Below, in pieces: positions 15,237-20,354 of a DNA stretch of 44,539 nucleotides. The notes beneath the pieces were generated by a model. It was not told the DNA's origin, ran no database searches, and was given only the letters and a program-made list of their open reading frames with translations. Both the position numbers and the translations under genes were made by a program. Source of the stretch: a virus. The stretch lies in IMG/VR virus record IMGVR_UViG_3300023222_000169, positions 1 through 44,539 of that record; one strand, 5' to 3'. Positions within the stretch are counted from its first letter, which is position 1. Every line of letters begins with the position of its first letter.

Positions 15237-15346
15237 AATTTTCTCTCGCCATAGCTACCGCTCTTTCCTGCAAGGTAAGCAGTACTAAAGCCCTCTGTGT
15301 CCTACAGTTCCAATAGATCACCAGTCAGTGCGCGGTATGGACTCAT
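15233..15346 (-). pseudogene. Small reading frame interrupted by one TAG
   Basis: ATG at 15346 opens MSPYRALTGDLLEL, then a TAG at 15304, then the same frame continues DTEGFSTAYLAGKSGSYGER to a TGA that overlaps the next ATG in the ATTATGA arrangement typical of this operon. The part after TAG has no start codon of its own, and its end position makes chance less likely. It could be a decayed gene, amber read-through or a coincidence. Confidence 0.3.
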
Positions 15347-15739
15347 TTATGTGATAACTTTTACAGAATGTATTTAAGTGAAGCAATCTTACCCTAATCG
15401 GTCTGTTTTCCCTGACTCATACGGGATTACTTCTCTCATAGTTTTGCTGTCTACTTGTTGGCCTGCGGAAGTCTTACAACCGCCAAGCATTTACAGCTAA
15501 CAAAATCACTTCATTAAATACACTCATCTTGCTTTATCTGCTACAAGGGCAACTAACCTTTAAACTTCACAGCATGCACGAACTGATTCGGCGATTAGTT
15601 TAGATTTGATTATGGTGCCAATTAAGGCTAAAATACGAGGAAGTTCTGAATGGTGCGGAATTTTCCTGTACCCATTTCAATCCAAAGATGCTTGTTACAT
15701 CGCTGAACTATTTCATTTTACTCCGGTTCGGCAATCAGG
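15347..15739 (-). other. Mostly non-coding accessory interval
   Basis: This stretch carries no gene that I can call with confidence. It holds one short open frame (15389-15490), an amber-interrupted 39-codon frame (15716-15600) with GGAG four bases before its ATG, an 8-bp inverted repeat CTCCGGTT/AACCGGAG at 15721-15750 that overlaps the end of the next gene, and a 13-bp bulged inverted repeat (15370-15383 with 15509-15521). It may be a decayed gene region or a leader with RNA structure. Confidence 0.3.
15389..15490 (-). CDS. Possible 33-aa peptide
   Basis: ATG at 15490 opens MLGGCKTSAGQQVDSKTMRE followed by VIPYESGKTDRLG and TAA. The peptide looks protein-like, but there is no ribosome site and the frame lies inside a possible RNA stem. 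No family is recognised. Confidence 0.3.
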   Translation of the reverse strand: MLGGCKTSAGQQVDSKTMREVIPYESGKTDRLG

Positions 15740-15934
15740 TCAAACCGGAGTGTCTAATCTTAAACTTTTTGCCGCAGCATCTAAATCATCAGCAACAGCT
15801 AACCGGTCTCTTTTTGAATCTTGGATATCATAGACATTAAAACTCATTCCGTGCTGGTCGTGAGTGAAAATTACAGTGTATACAACTGGTTTCAACTTTA
15901 ACCGCTCTTTCCCCATGTTCACCACAGTATTCAT
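15740..15934 (-). CDS. Hypothetical protein, 64 aa
   Basis: ATG at 15934 overlaps the upstream stop. Residues KPVVYTVIFTHDQHGMSFNV make two strands, and a helix follows (AVADDLDAAAKSLRL). The 3' end is folded into an 8-bp inverted repeat. No family is recognised. Confidence 0.55.
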   Translation of the reverse strand: MNTVVNMGKERLKLKPVVYTVIFTHDQHGMSFNVYDIQDSKRDRLAVADDLDAAAKSLRLDTPV

Positions 15935-16131
15935 TTAATATTCCTTATTATATTCTGGTGCTTCGAGTGAATACGACTTTTATACTCCGTACTACCGCAG
16001 CCATAAATATTACAATCACCACAACTTAAACAAAGCCCGCATTTCTCACAAGCTGTACAATCTGAGCCATCACCATACATATCATCCATTGTTAAGCGCT
16101 TTTTTGGCTTTAAATATAATATTTCACACAT
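15931..16131 (-). CDS. Cysteine-rich small protein (66 aa)
   Basis: Residues CTACEKCGLCLSCGDCNIYG carry seven cysteines in a ferredoxin-like or zinc-cluster spacing. The start is set at ATG 16131 (MCEILYLKPKKRL). An upstream ATG at 16158 lies inside a terminator-like hairpin and would add nine residues. Metal binding is very likely, and the role is unknown. Confidence 0.6.
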   Translation of the reverse strand: MCEILYLKPKKRLTMDDMYGDGSDCTACEKCGLCLSCGDCNIYGCGSTEYKSRIHSKHQNIIRNIK

Positions 16132-16146
16132 AATGCTGTCAATCCC

Positions 16147-16166
16147 AAAAACACACATACAGTGTG
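16147..16166 (-). terminator. Possible rho-independent terminator
   Basis: On the minus strand CACAC-TGTAT-GTGTG forms a 5-bp hairpin followed directly by TTTTT (16151-16147). The stem is short and only moderately GC-rich, so termination would be partial. It lies after the RNA locus at 16.2-16.6 kb and before the cysteine-rich gene. Confidence 0.4.
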
Positions 16167-16331
16167 CTACGAACTGGATACTTTGAATATGCTTAAAGAT
16201 ATGGTCACATCCTTGTATCTATCCCATCTGAGCAAATCATTTGCCCCATTGCGCACATATGCATTGAGCCGCCCGGAGCGACTAGTTGCCGGGTTGCATT
16301 TCGGGCCGGAACGATTAAACAACCACATCAT
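16167..16331 (-). CDS. Possible 54-aa protein
   Basis: ATG at 16331 opens MMWLFNRSGPKCNPATSRSG followed by RLNAYVRNGANDLLRWDRYK and ends in TAG just before the terminator hairpin. It lies between the tRNA-like RNA and the terminator. There is no convincing ribosome site and no recognised family, so it could be part of an RNA transcript instead. Confidence 0.35.
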   Translation of the reverse strand: MMWLFNRSGPKCNPATSRSGRLNAYVRNGANDLLRWDRYKDVTISLSIFKVSSS

Positions 16332-16358
16332 AAAACATACTCCAGTGTATCAACTGTC

Positions 16359-16452
16359 GATTGAATGGGGTGACTGACGGGACTCGAACCCGCACCTCCG
16401 GCAATCCGGCACCCTATCTCTGTTTTTGGGCTACAGACACCATAATTCAATC
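16359..16452 (-). ncRNA. tRNA-His-like RNA without an anticodon, extended acceptor stem
   Basis: The tRNA-like core is 16441-16366 on the minus strand. It has G at -1 facing C73 and an encoded CCA, the identity elements of bacterial tRNA-His. The acceptor GTGTCTG/CAGTCAC has one T-T mismatch. It is followed by linker TA, D-type arm GCCC/GGGT with a 13-nt loop that lacks GG, and a canonical T-arm GCGGG-TTCGAGT-CCCGT. The anticodon arm is only CCGG-ATTG-CCGG, so there is no anticodon. Flanks GATTGAAT and ATTCAATC add 8 more base pairs below the acceptor. A normal decoding tRNA is unlikely. Confidence 0.6.
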
Positions 16453-16459
16453 TATGTAA

Positions 16460-16622
16460 TGTGTTCAGAGATAGAGGCAGGTCGCTAATCCTGCTATTTG
16501 GCTACTGTCTAGGTATCGTTTCAACTGCGTTAGGATAAACGCCAAATCTATCCGAATACAGCAACGGGTTTTCCACCTCTTCACAGTGCATGAGCTTACA
16601 TGCTTCTCTATCTCTAAACACA
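16460..16622 (-). ncRNA. Structured RNA candidate, family B copy 1
   Basis: A 17-bp closing helix (16 of 17 paired) joins 16622-16606 with 16476-16460 and contains GATAGAG/CTCTATC. Inside, after the linker AA, comes the hairpin GCATG-TAAGCT-CATGC. The 3' hairpin GCAGG-ATTAGCGA-CCTGC sits flush against the closing helix, exactly where a T-arm would be. The hairpin loop matches that of 18668-18840 while its stem differs by compensating changes. The middle also encodes a possible peptide (16502-16693), so coding is an alternative explanation. Confidence 0.45.
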
Positions 16623-16693
16623 CTACTATCGGTGAGATTAGCCTTGAAAGGGTTTCGGGGAATGTTACAATGTGTCAATGATGACGGTTCCAC
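16502..16693 (-). CDS. Possible 63-aa protein overlapping RNA family B copy 1
   Basis: GTG at 16693 opens a frame that contains SSVFRDREACKLMHCEEVEN and ends YPNAVETIPRQ. Its central F-R-D-R-E-A-C-K resembles the start MFNDRAAWK of the small frame at 18721-18846, which lies in the same relation to a homologous RNA element. Either both loci encode related peptides or the similarity comes from the RNA helix GATAGAG. The coding status is uncertain. Confidence 0.35.
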   Translation of the reverse strand: MEPSSLTHCNIPRNPFKANLTDSSVFRDREACKLMHCEEVENPLLYSDRFGVYPNAVETIPRQ

Positions 16694-16734
16694 TAAACCT
16701 GATTCAAAGGCGCGTCTAACGCCGATACTTAATA

Positions 16735-16968
16735 CTAAGCCTTTGTCGCTCCCGCTTCAAGGGCTTTTTTAATCAAGTCTATTGTTTCATTATACACATC
16801 ACAATGGCCTTGCTCATAATGGTGTTTAAGACCTATTAAGTCAAAATCGTCTTCTTTACAAAAAGGGCATATCACATAATTATTTTCTTCTTTCACAATC
16901 ATCTCCTGGTTTAAGGAGGCAGCGTCGGACTCGCTGGCTAGGTAACCGGATACGAAGCCCTGTTTCAT
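16735..16968 (-). CDS. C2H2 zinc-finger-like protein (77 aa)
   Basis: Residues YVICPFCKEDDFDLIGLKHH and EQGHC give a C-x2-C...H-x5-H/C zinc finger. The flanks are helical (NETIDLIKKALEAGA). Single C2H2-like fingers of this type are frequent in phage accessory regions and may bind DNA or host proteins. It overlaps the next gene by four bases. Confidence 0.65.
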   Translation of the reverse strand: MKQGFVSGYLASESDAASLNQEMIVKEENNYVICPFCKEDDFDLIGLKHHYEQGHCDVYNETIDLIKKALEAGATKA

Positions 16969-17177
16969 TTCTCACTCCAAATCACGGCACCACAATGACA
17001 GATGGCGTAATCCTTACAGTGCTTACGTAATAAAATCATTAGTTCTTCCCAGGTTGGGATCGGATGGGTACAATCTGAATGATAGTGATTTATTTTCGCC
17101 GGATTGATCCCATACTTGACACCCCTATACTTAAACTTGATTGGCTCACTATAGGTTAACCGTATTTTTTTCTTCAT
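16965..17177 (-). CDS. Hypothetical protein with Cys/His motif (70 aa)
   Basis: The N-terminal half is basic with strands (MKKKIRLTYSEPIKFKYRGV). The C-terminal half holds a cysteine/histidine group (HSDCTH...KHCKDYAICHCGAVIW) that would bind zinc. It is coupled to both neighbours. No family is recognised. Confidence 0.6.
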   Translation of the reverse strand: MKKKIRLTYSEPIKFKYRGVKYGINPAKINHYHSDCTHPIPTWEELMILLRKHCKDYAICHCGAVIWSEK

Positions 17178-17350
17178 AGCAAGGATAAATTCTTATGTTT
17201 GTAAAATACTCGCCTTGTCTTACGGCTACGCCACCTGGTTAAAATACCGCCAGTCTGAGAGGCAAGTTTCAAATCACTCGGAGCGCACCTTTGGGTTTTT
17301 AAATATTGCAAAGGCAAGTAGTAATTATTTGGAATTATTGAATGGTTCAT
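17174..17350 (-). CDS. Small basic protein, 58 aa
   Basis: ATG at 17350 (MNHSIIPNNYYLPLQYLKTQ) opens a 58-codon frame that ends in a TGA overlapping the next ATG. The C-terminal half is strongly basic (GILTRWRSRKTRRVFYKHKN), which fits nucleic acid binding. No family is recognised, but end position and composition support a real gene. Confidence 0.55.
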   Translation of the reverse strand: MNHSIIPNNYYLPLQYLKTQRCAPSDLKLASQTGGILTRWRSRKTRRVFYKHKNLSLL

Positions 17351-17368
17351 ATCTCAATAGGTTTTGCT

Positions 17369-17788
17369 TTATCCATTATGATTGCCAAAAGAAATAGACC
17401 CACTAGTCCAAAATTTATCACTCTCTTTAATAGACCCTTTGTTAATATGATGCATTGCCAATTCATCCATGCGGTAACCATCGGCAATTTCTATTAATTC
17501 ATTTGTATATCTAAGGCTAGGCATTGCTCTGGTGATATCTAGGACATTAGGTGCGGTACACGCCCATTGATCAGCTAAATCTGACAAACATCTATGAAGA
17601 TCTAACACGCTATATAATCCGTCCTTTGCACCACGATATTTGATTCTGTTATTGGCATCAATATAAAAAGGCTTATCCAAATCTGTTATAATTTTTGGAA
17701 TATAAATCTTATCCAGCTTTTCAATAGCTATATAAGCTGGGATAGCCAGCAATGATGCTGAGTTTCTGATAAACTCTCGTCTATTCAT
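17369..17788 (-). CDS. Tat-signal-like protein sharing a virion protein domain (139 aa)
   Basis: The start MNRREFIRNSASLLAIPAYI has the form of a twin-arginine signal (RR-x-F-I-R plus a short hydrophobic stretch). Residues about 43-122 match, in the same order and nearly the same length, residues 11-92 of the 832-aa virion protein: VLDLHRCLSDLADQ, LDIT, S-x-R-x-T-x-x-L, M/I-D, H-x-x-x-G-S-I. It may place a copy of a virion domain in or across the inner membrane. Superinfection control is a possible role, inferred only. Confidence 0.6.
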   Translation of the reverse strand: MNRREFIRNSASLLAIPAYIAIEKLDKIYIPKIITDLDKPFYIDANNRIKYRGAKDGLYSVLDLHRCLSDLADQWACTAPNVLDITRAMPSLRYTNELIEIADGYRMDELAMHHINKGSIKESDKFWTSGSISFGNHNG

Positions 17789-17945
17789 TATTGTTCATCT
17801 CTGCTGTCTCCCAAGAGGTCCCGTTCCAATATTCAAATACAAGATCGCTACTGAATCTAAGGCTACACCAGCCATCTGCATCCAGTTTTTCAATAACTAT
17901 ATAAATAGTGGCTGCATCTCTGATAAAGTCTCTATGAGTTAGCAT
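17781..17945 (-). CDS. Small protein sharing its N-terminus with the next gene (54 aa)
   Basis: ATG at 17945 opens MLTHRDFIRDAATIYIVIEK, ending TAG inside the start of the following gene (8-bp overlap). The N-terminus lines up with that of the 17369-17788 protein (R-D/E-F-I-R-D/N-A/S-A ... I-E-K-L-D), so one probably arose from the other. The C-terminal half (GWCSLRFSSDLVFEYWNG) is a small beta unit. The function is unknown. Confidence 0.6.
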   Translation of the reverse strand: MLTHRDFIRDAATIYIVIEKLDADGWCSLRFSSDLVFEYWNGTSWETAEMNNNE

Positions 17946-18130
17946 TATCTAGTCTCAAAATGAACACAGCCGAAATAATCTTCTACTGTGAAATAACCAC
18001 CTTCATCATATGAGTAAATTAATTTATTATTTTTATTATCCAATTCTCTCCCATACAAAAAGTTTTCAACTAGCCTGTCACTGGTACAGGTTTTTGATTC
18101 ATCCCTAAATTTACAGTTTATGCAATACAT
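17945..18130 (-). CDS. Small Cys-containing phage protein (61 aa)
   Basis: YCINCKFRDESKTCTSDRLV and the ending VEDYFGCVHFE give four cysteines in a spacing known from many anonymous phage proteins that end in FGCxHFE. Zinc or iron binding is likely, and no role is known. Confidence 0.65.
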   Translation of the reverse strand: MYCINCKFRDESKTCTSDRLVENFLYGRELDNKNNKLIYSYDEGGYFTVEDYFGCVHFETR

Positions 18131-18149
18131 TATCTATTTCCTCATACAT

Positions 18150-18647
18150 TTAACGAGGCGACATCCCATGATTAGGGTGAAACCCATATCCAATATTAGC
18201 CTCTTCTCTTGCCTTGGCAGCGTCTTTTATATTTTTGAAATACCCGAGATGAAAAGGCTTCCTGTTTATTACTATGCCTGCCATCCATTTTGAGTTACTT
18301 TTGCACCATCGGACTCCGCATATACCGCTAGTATTATTAGAGGGGATACGAGCATTCCTGCTATTGGTTTGACAATTAACTGATCTTAGATTATCAATCC
18401 TATTATTTGAACGGTTGTGGTCAATATGATCGATTTCATATTTAGGAAATTCGCCATAAATGAATAACCACGCTAATCGATGAGCATAATATCTCTCCCC
18501 TTTTAGTTGGATTTGAACATAACCATTAACATCGGCACCAGCTTTGCTCCCAACACGGCGGCGATTCCCAGGGCTAATGCGCCAAGCAAATAATCCTGTT
18601 TCAGTATCATATTTTAAATATTTATTAGCTGTGCCGTAATCAATCAC
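18150..18647 (-). CDS. HNH endonuclease with C-terminal AP2 domain (165 aa)
   Basis: Residues about 50-78 hold an HNH_3 core (AHRLAWLFIYGEFPKYEIDH, IDHNRSNNRIDNLR), and the segment SGICGVRWCKSNSKWMAGIV ... FHLGYFKNIKDAAKAREEAN is an AP2 DNA-binding domain. This is a typical free-standing phage homing endonuclease. The gene starts directly downstream, in transcription order, of the RNA locus at 18.67-18.99 kb, so that locus could be linked to its cleavage or insertion site. There is no intron. Confidence 0.9.
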   Translation of the reverse strand: MIDYGTANKYLKYDTETGLFAWRISPGNRRRVGSKAGADVNGYVQIQLKGERYYAHRLAWLFIYGEFPKYEIDHIDHNRSNNRIDNLRSVNCQTNSRNARIPSNNTSGICGVRWCKSNSKWMAGIVINRKPFHLGYFKNIKDAAKAREEANIGYGFHPNHGMSPR

Positions 18648-18667
18648 TTTTGTTCTCCAATATACTA

Positions 18668-18840
18668 AACGATAGAGGCTAGGCGCTACTCTAGCTAGGA
18701 ATACCCAATCCTTTAATCGGCTAGAATGACCTTGCGCGGGAGGGGATTCTGGGCAAGAACATCACCGCAACATCATTTTCGCTCTGCGTGTCTGCGTTGA
18801 AGGAAATACAAGTACCTTCTTTCCACGCCGCTCTATCGTT
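18668..18840 (-). ncRNA. Structured RNA candidate, family B copy 2
   Basis: A perfect 10-bp closing helix joins AACGATAGAG (18840-18831) with CTCTATCGTT (18677-18668). After the linker CG comes a long hairpin (GCGT...ACGC around GAAGG/CCTTC). The 3' hairpin GCTAG-AGTAGCGC-CTAGC abuts the closing helix. Loop and closing helix match copy 1 (16460-16622), while the hairpin stem covaries (A-T to T-A, G-C to A-T). An open frame (18721-18846) overlaps, so a coding explanation is not excluded. Confidence 0.45.
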
Positions 18841-18846
18841 AAACAT
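18721..18846 (-). CDS. Possible 41-aa protein overlapping RNA family B copy 2
   Basis: ATG at 18846 opens MFNDRAAWKEGTCISFNADT followed by QSENDVAVMFLPRIPSR and TAG. Its first residues resemble the frame at copy 1 (F-x-D-R-x-A-x-K). There is no clear ribosome site. The frame and the RNA structure may coexist. Confidence 0.4.
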   Translation of the reverse strand: MFNDRAAWKEGTCISFNADTQSENDVAVMFLPRIPSRARSF

Positions 18847-18856
18847 ACTCTGTACA

Positions 18857-18989
18857 TTTATGTCTGGGTGGCAGGACTCGAACCTGCATTGGACATTGTT
18901 TAATCTAGTGTCCTAGACTTTACTCGACTTTAACGAGTCAATCGCCTCATCAGACGTGCGTCTATCATTGCGCCACACCCAGACATAAA
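18857..18989 (-). ncRNA. Leu-type tRNA-like RNA with extended acceptor and no anticodon loop
   Basis: A perfect 14-bp helix (TTTATGTCTGGGTG with CACCCAGACATAAA) contains the acceptor CTGGGTG/CACCCAG. It is followed by TG, a D-type arm GCG-CAATGATAGA-CGC of the kind seen in tRNA-Leu, and a canonical T-arm GCAGG-TTCGAGT-CCTGC. In place of the anticodon arm there is CGTCT-GATG-AGGCG (4-nt loop). The variable region is expanded, with hairpins ACTCG/CGAGT and GGACA/TGTCC. Discriminator A is followed by CAT, so CCA is not encoded. It is not a normal decoding tRNA. Confidence 0.55.
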
Positions 18990-18992
18990 CAT

Positions 18993-19023
18993 AAAAAGTA
19001 CCGGAATCCGAAGACTCCGGCAC
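18993..19023 (-). terminator. Strong rho-independent terminator with UUCG loop
   Basis: On the minus strand GTGCCGGAGTC-TTCG-GATTCCGGTAC forms an 11-bp stem (two G-T pairs) with a stable TTCG tetraloop, followed by TTTTT. It closes the first leftward transcript after 19067-19264 and lies directly upstream of the tRNA-like RNA, so the RNA must come from read-through or processing. Confidence 0.8.
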
Positions 19024-19066
19024 AAACAAAGCCACCAGCAACAAAGGAGGAAATGCTGGTGGCGAC
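19024..19066 (-). ncRNA. Hairpin with CCUCC loop, possible small RNA
   Basis: GCCACCAGC and GCTGGTGGC (19063-19055 with 19039-19031 on the minus strand) form a perfect 9-bp stem. Its loop ATTTCCTCCTTTGTT contains the anti-Shine-Dalgarno string CCTCC. It is followed by the UUCG terminator. A hairpin with a C-rich loop plus terminator is the architecture of translation-blocking small RNAs. It could be made as a 3'-end fragment of the upstream mRNA. Confidence 0.4.
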
Positions 19067-19264
19067 TCATTCATCTATTCTATAGTGGATTGGGTCTCTC
19101 AAATCAAGCCCGCATTCTGCACAAGAATCATCATTCTTCTCATTCCCTACAGAACTATGCGTATGAGCAAATGTTCTACGCAACAAAAGAACTTCACTAA
19201 CCGATTTTCTGAGACTGGTTCGTAAGTCATCTTCGCGCATCATATCAATTAAATCAGGTTCCAT
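19067..19264 (-). CDS. Zinc-binding protein, 65 aa
   Basis: The helical N-terminus (LIDMMREDDLRTSLRKSVSE) is followed by FAHTHSSVGNEKND and CAECGLDLRDPIHYR. The latter is a common phage motif (C-x-x-C-G-L-D-L-R-D-P-I-H) that probably binds one zinc ion. It is the last gene before a strong terminator. The role is unknown. Confidence 0.65.
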   Translation of the reverse strand: MEPDLIDMMREDDLRTSLRKSVSEVLLLRRTFAHTHSSVGNEKNDDSCAECGLDLRDPIHYRIDE

Positions 19265-19300
19265 TATTATCCTCTTAGCTCTGATAGTTCGTGGGGCGAC

Positions 19301-19765
19301 TCATTCAACTATCTTCCTGATATCGGATAGATAATTATAAACCTTTTCGACTTTAACAACGCCTGGATCAGTGAAAACATTGGCTCGAAATTTATATAGC
19401 CACCGAGTTGTCACCCCAGTTGAATCTGATATGGTATCTATCGAAATACTGGTATTTTGGATAAGCCACAACGCTTTATATAGGAGTGATGATTTAGACG
19501 TAGCATCAGTCGGCACAGGGATTAATCTCTCGCCATAGTTTATAGCCGCACCTCTTCTGCTGTTACAGCCTTGACAAACAGCCTCAATCTCTAATGGTTT
19601 TAAATAATCTCTATGATCATAGTGTTTAGCCGGATTACCACAGTCTACACAGAAAATAGAACCGTCTAGTTTAGGAATTAACCCGTGTTTGATGGCTTCT
19701 CGAACAGCACCGTGGCTAATCCTTTGATTTGCATATGCCATGTTCTTTTCTGACCAGCTATTCAC
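19301..19765 (-). CDS. Treble-clef (HNH-like) zinc domain fused to a helix-turn-helix (154 aa)
   Basis: GTG at 19765 follows AAGGAAATAAT and overlaps the previous stop. Residues about 35-75 read FCVDCGNPAKHYDHRDYLKP, VCQGCNSRRG, a CxxC...H...CxxC HNH-like or zinc-ribbon unit without a clear catalytic H-N-H. Residues 95-150 (NTSISIDTISDSTGVTTRWL) are a helix-turn-helix. It may be a transcription regulator that grew from an HNH scaffold, and family members occur in many phages. Confidence 0.7.
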   Translation of the reverse strand: MNSWSEKNMAYANQRISHGAVREAIKHGLIPKLDGSIFCVDCGNPAKHYDHRDYLKPLEIEAVCQGCNSRRGAAINYGERLIPVPTDATSKSSLLYKALWLIQNTSISIDTISDSTGVTTRWLYKFRANVFTDPGVVKVEKVYNYLSDIRKIVE

Positions 19766-20115
19766 ATTATTTCCTTAATGTCGTCTAGGGCTGCTTGGGC
19801 AAAACTTCTGCATAAATCCCAACAAGCACGGTCACTAGCTAATTCTTCCAACCTCTCAATAGCAAAAGCCAATGCCTTCTTATCTTTCTCCCACATTTGA
19901 GTCATTTCATCTTCTCTATTTTCTGGAGTCAATAAGTGTTTTCTTTCATACCTTTCGCATTTTTTACAGCGAGGCAATTCGGTATCTATTGCGAGCCGCT
20001 CTACTGCGTATAATTCACTGCACCCGGACTTTACAAAATCCTTTGTCAATGGGTGAGTTCTCCAAATGTGTTGAACCCTCGCGCCAAAAGTATCTATAGC
20101 TTTCCAGTCGTTCAT
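19762..20115 (-). CDS. Hypothetical protein with Cys cluster (117 aa)
   Basis: I set the start at ATG 20115 (MNDWKAIDTFGARVQHIWRT). A longer frame to 20265 would overlap the upstream cysteine-rich gene. Residues about 50-56 hold CKKCERYERKHLLTPENREDE, and the C-terminus is two helices (LAFAIERLEELASDRACWDL, FAQAALDDIKEIM). The function is unknown. Confidence 0.55.
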   Translation of the reverse strand: MNDWKAIDTFGARVQHIWRTHPLTKDFVKSGCSELYAVERLAIDTELPRCKKCERYERKHLLTPENREDEMTQMWEKDKKALAFAIERLEELASDRACWDLCRSFAQAALDDIKEIM

Positions 20116-20128
20116 CTCTTTAGGCCAT

Positions 20129-20341
20129 TCAGAAACAAATATCACAACTACAATGAGACTTATTCCCACCACTGGCAATAGAACCAGACTCACATCGAAT
20201 CGAACCATCGTGCGAAGGCTTAAACTGATCCAGTTTGCATGTCGGACAATTATCCCATATCTCACGAGATTCCTTATCTAAGCAATCAGGAAATGAACAA
20301 CCTGTTTCGCGACATTCTATTTCTGAGCACATTGTTTTCAT
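20129..20341 (-). CDS. Cysteine-rich protein, 70 aa
   Basis: Ten cysteines occur in 70 residues (MCSEIECRETGCSFPDCLDK, NCPTCKLDQF, SHCSCDICF), consistent with two metal-binding clusters. It lies between a winged-helix regulator and the gene at 19762. No family is recognised. A second frame over the same bases is rejected. Confidence 0.6.
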   Translation of the reverse strand: MKTMCSEIECRETGCSFPDCLDKESREIWDNCPTCKLDQFKPSHDGSIRCESGSIASGGNKSHCSCDICF

Positions 20342-20354
20342 TTCCGCCTCTAGA

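Noticed and set aside
15370-15521. Third tRNA-architecture RNA closed by GTATTTAA/TTAAATAC
   Set aside because: The helix has a bulge and no T-type hairpin next to it, and a plausible 33-codon frame lies inside, so it is not counted with the four RNAs.
15606-15833. 75-codon plus-strand frame
   Set aside because: It covers the end of the minus-strand gene 15740-15934 and has no ribosome site or neighbours on its strand.
16162-16377. 71-codon plus-strand frame
   Set aside because: It lies over the tRNA-His-like RNA and terminator on the minus strand and has no ribosome site.
17215-17397. 60-codon plus-strand frame
   Set aside because: The minus-strand frame 17174-17350 is coupled by overlap to its neighbour and is the better gene.
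18857-18989. Amber suppressor tRNA (CTA strings in the variable region)
   Set aside because: The CTA strings pair within a stem and are not in a 7-nt anticodon loop.
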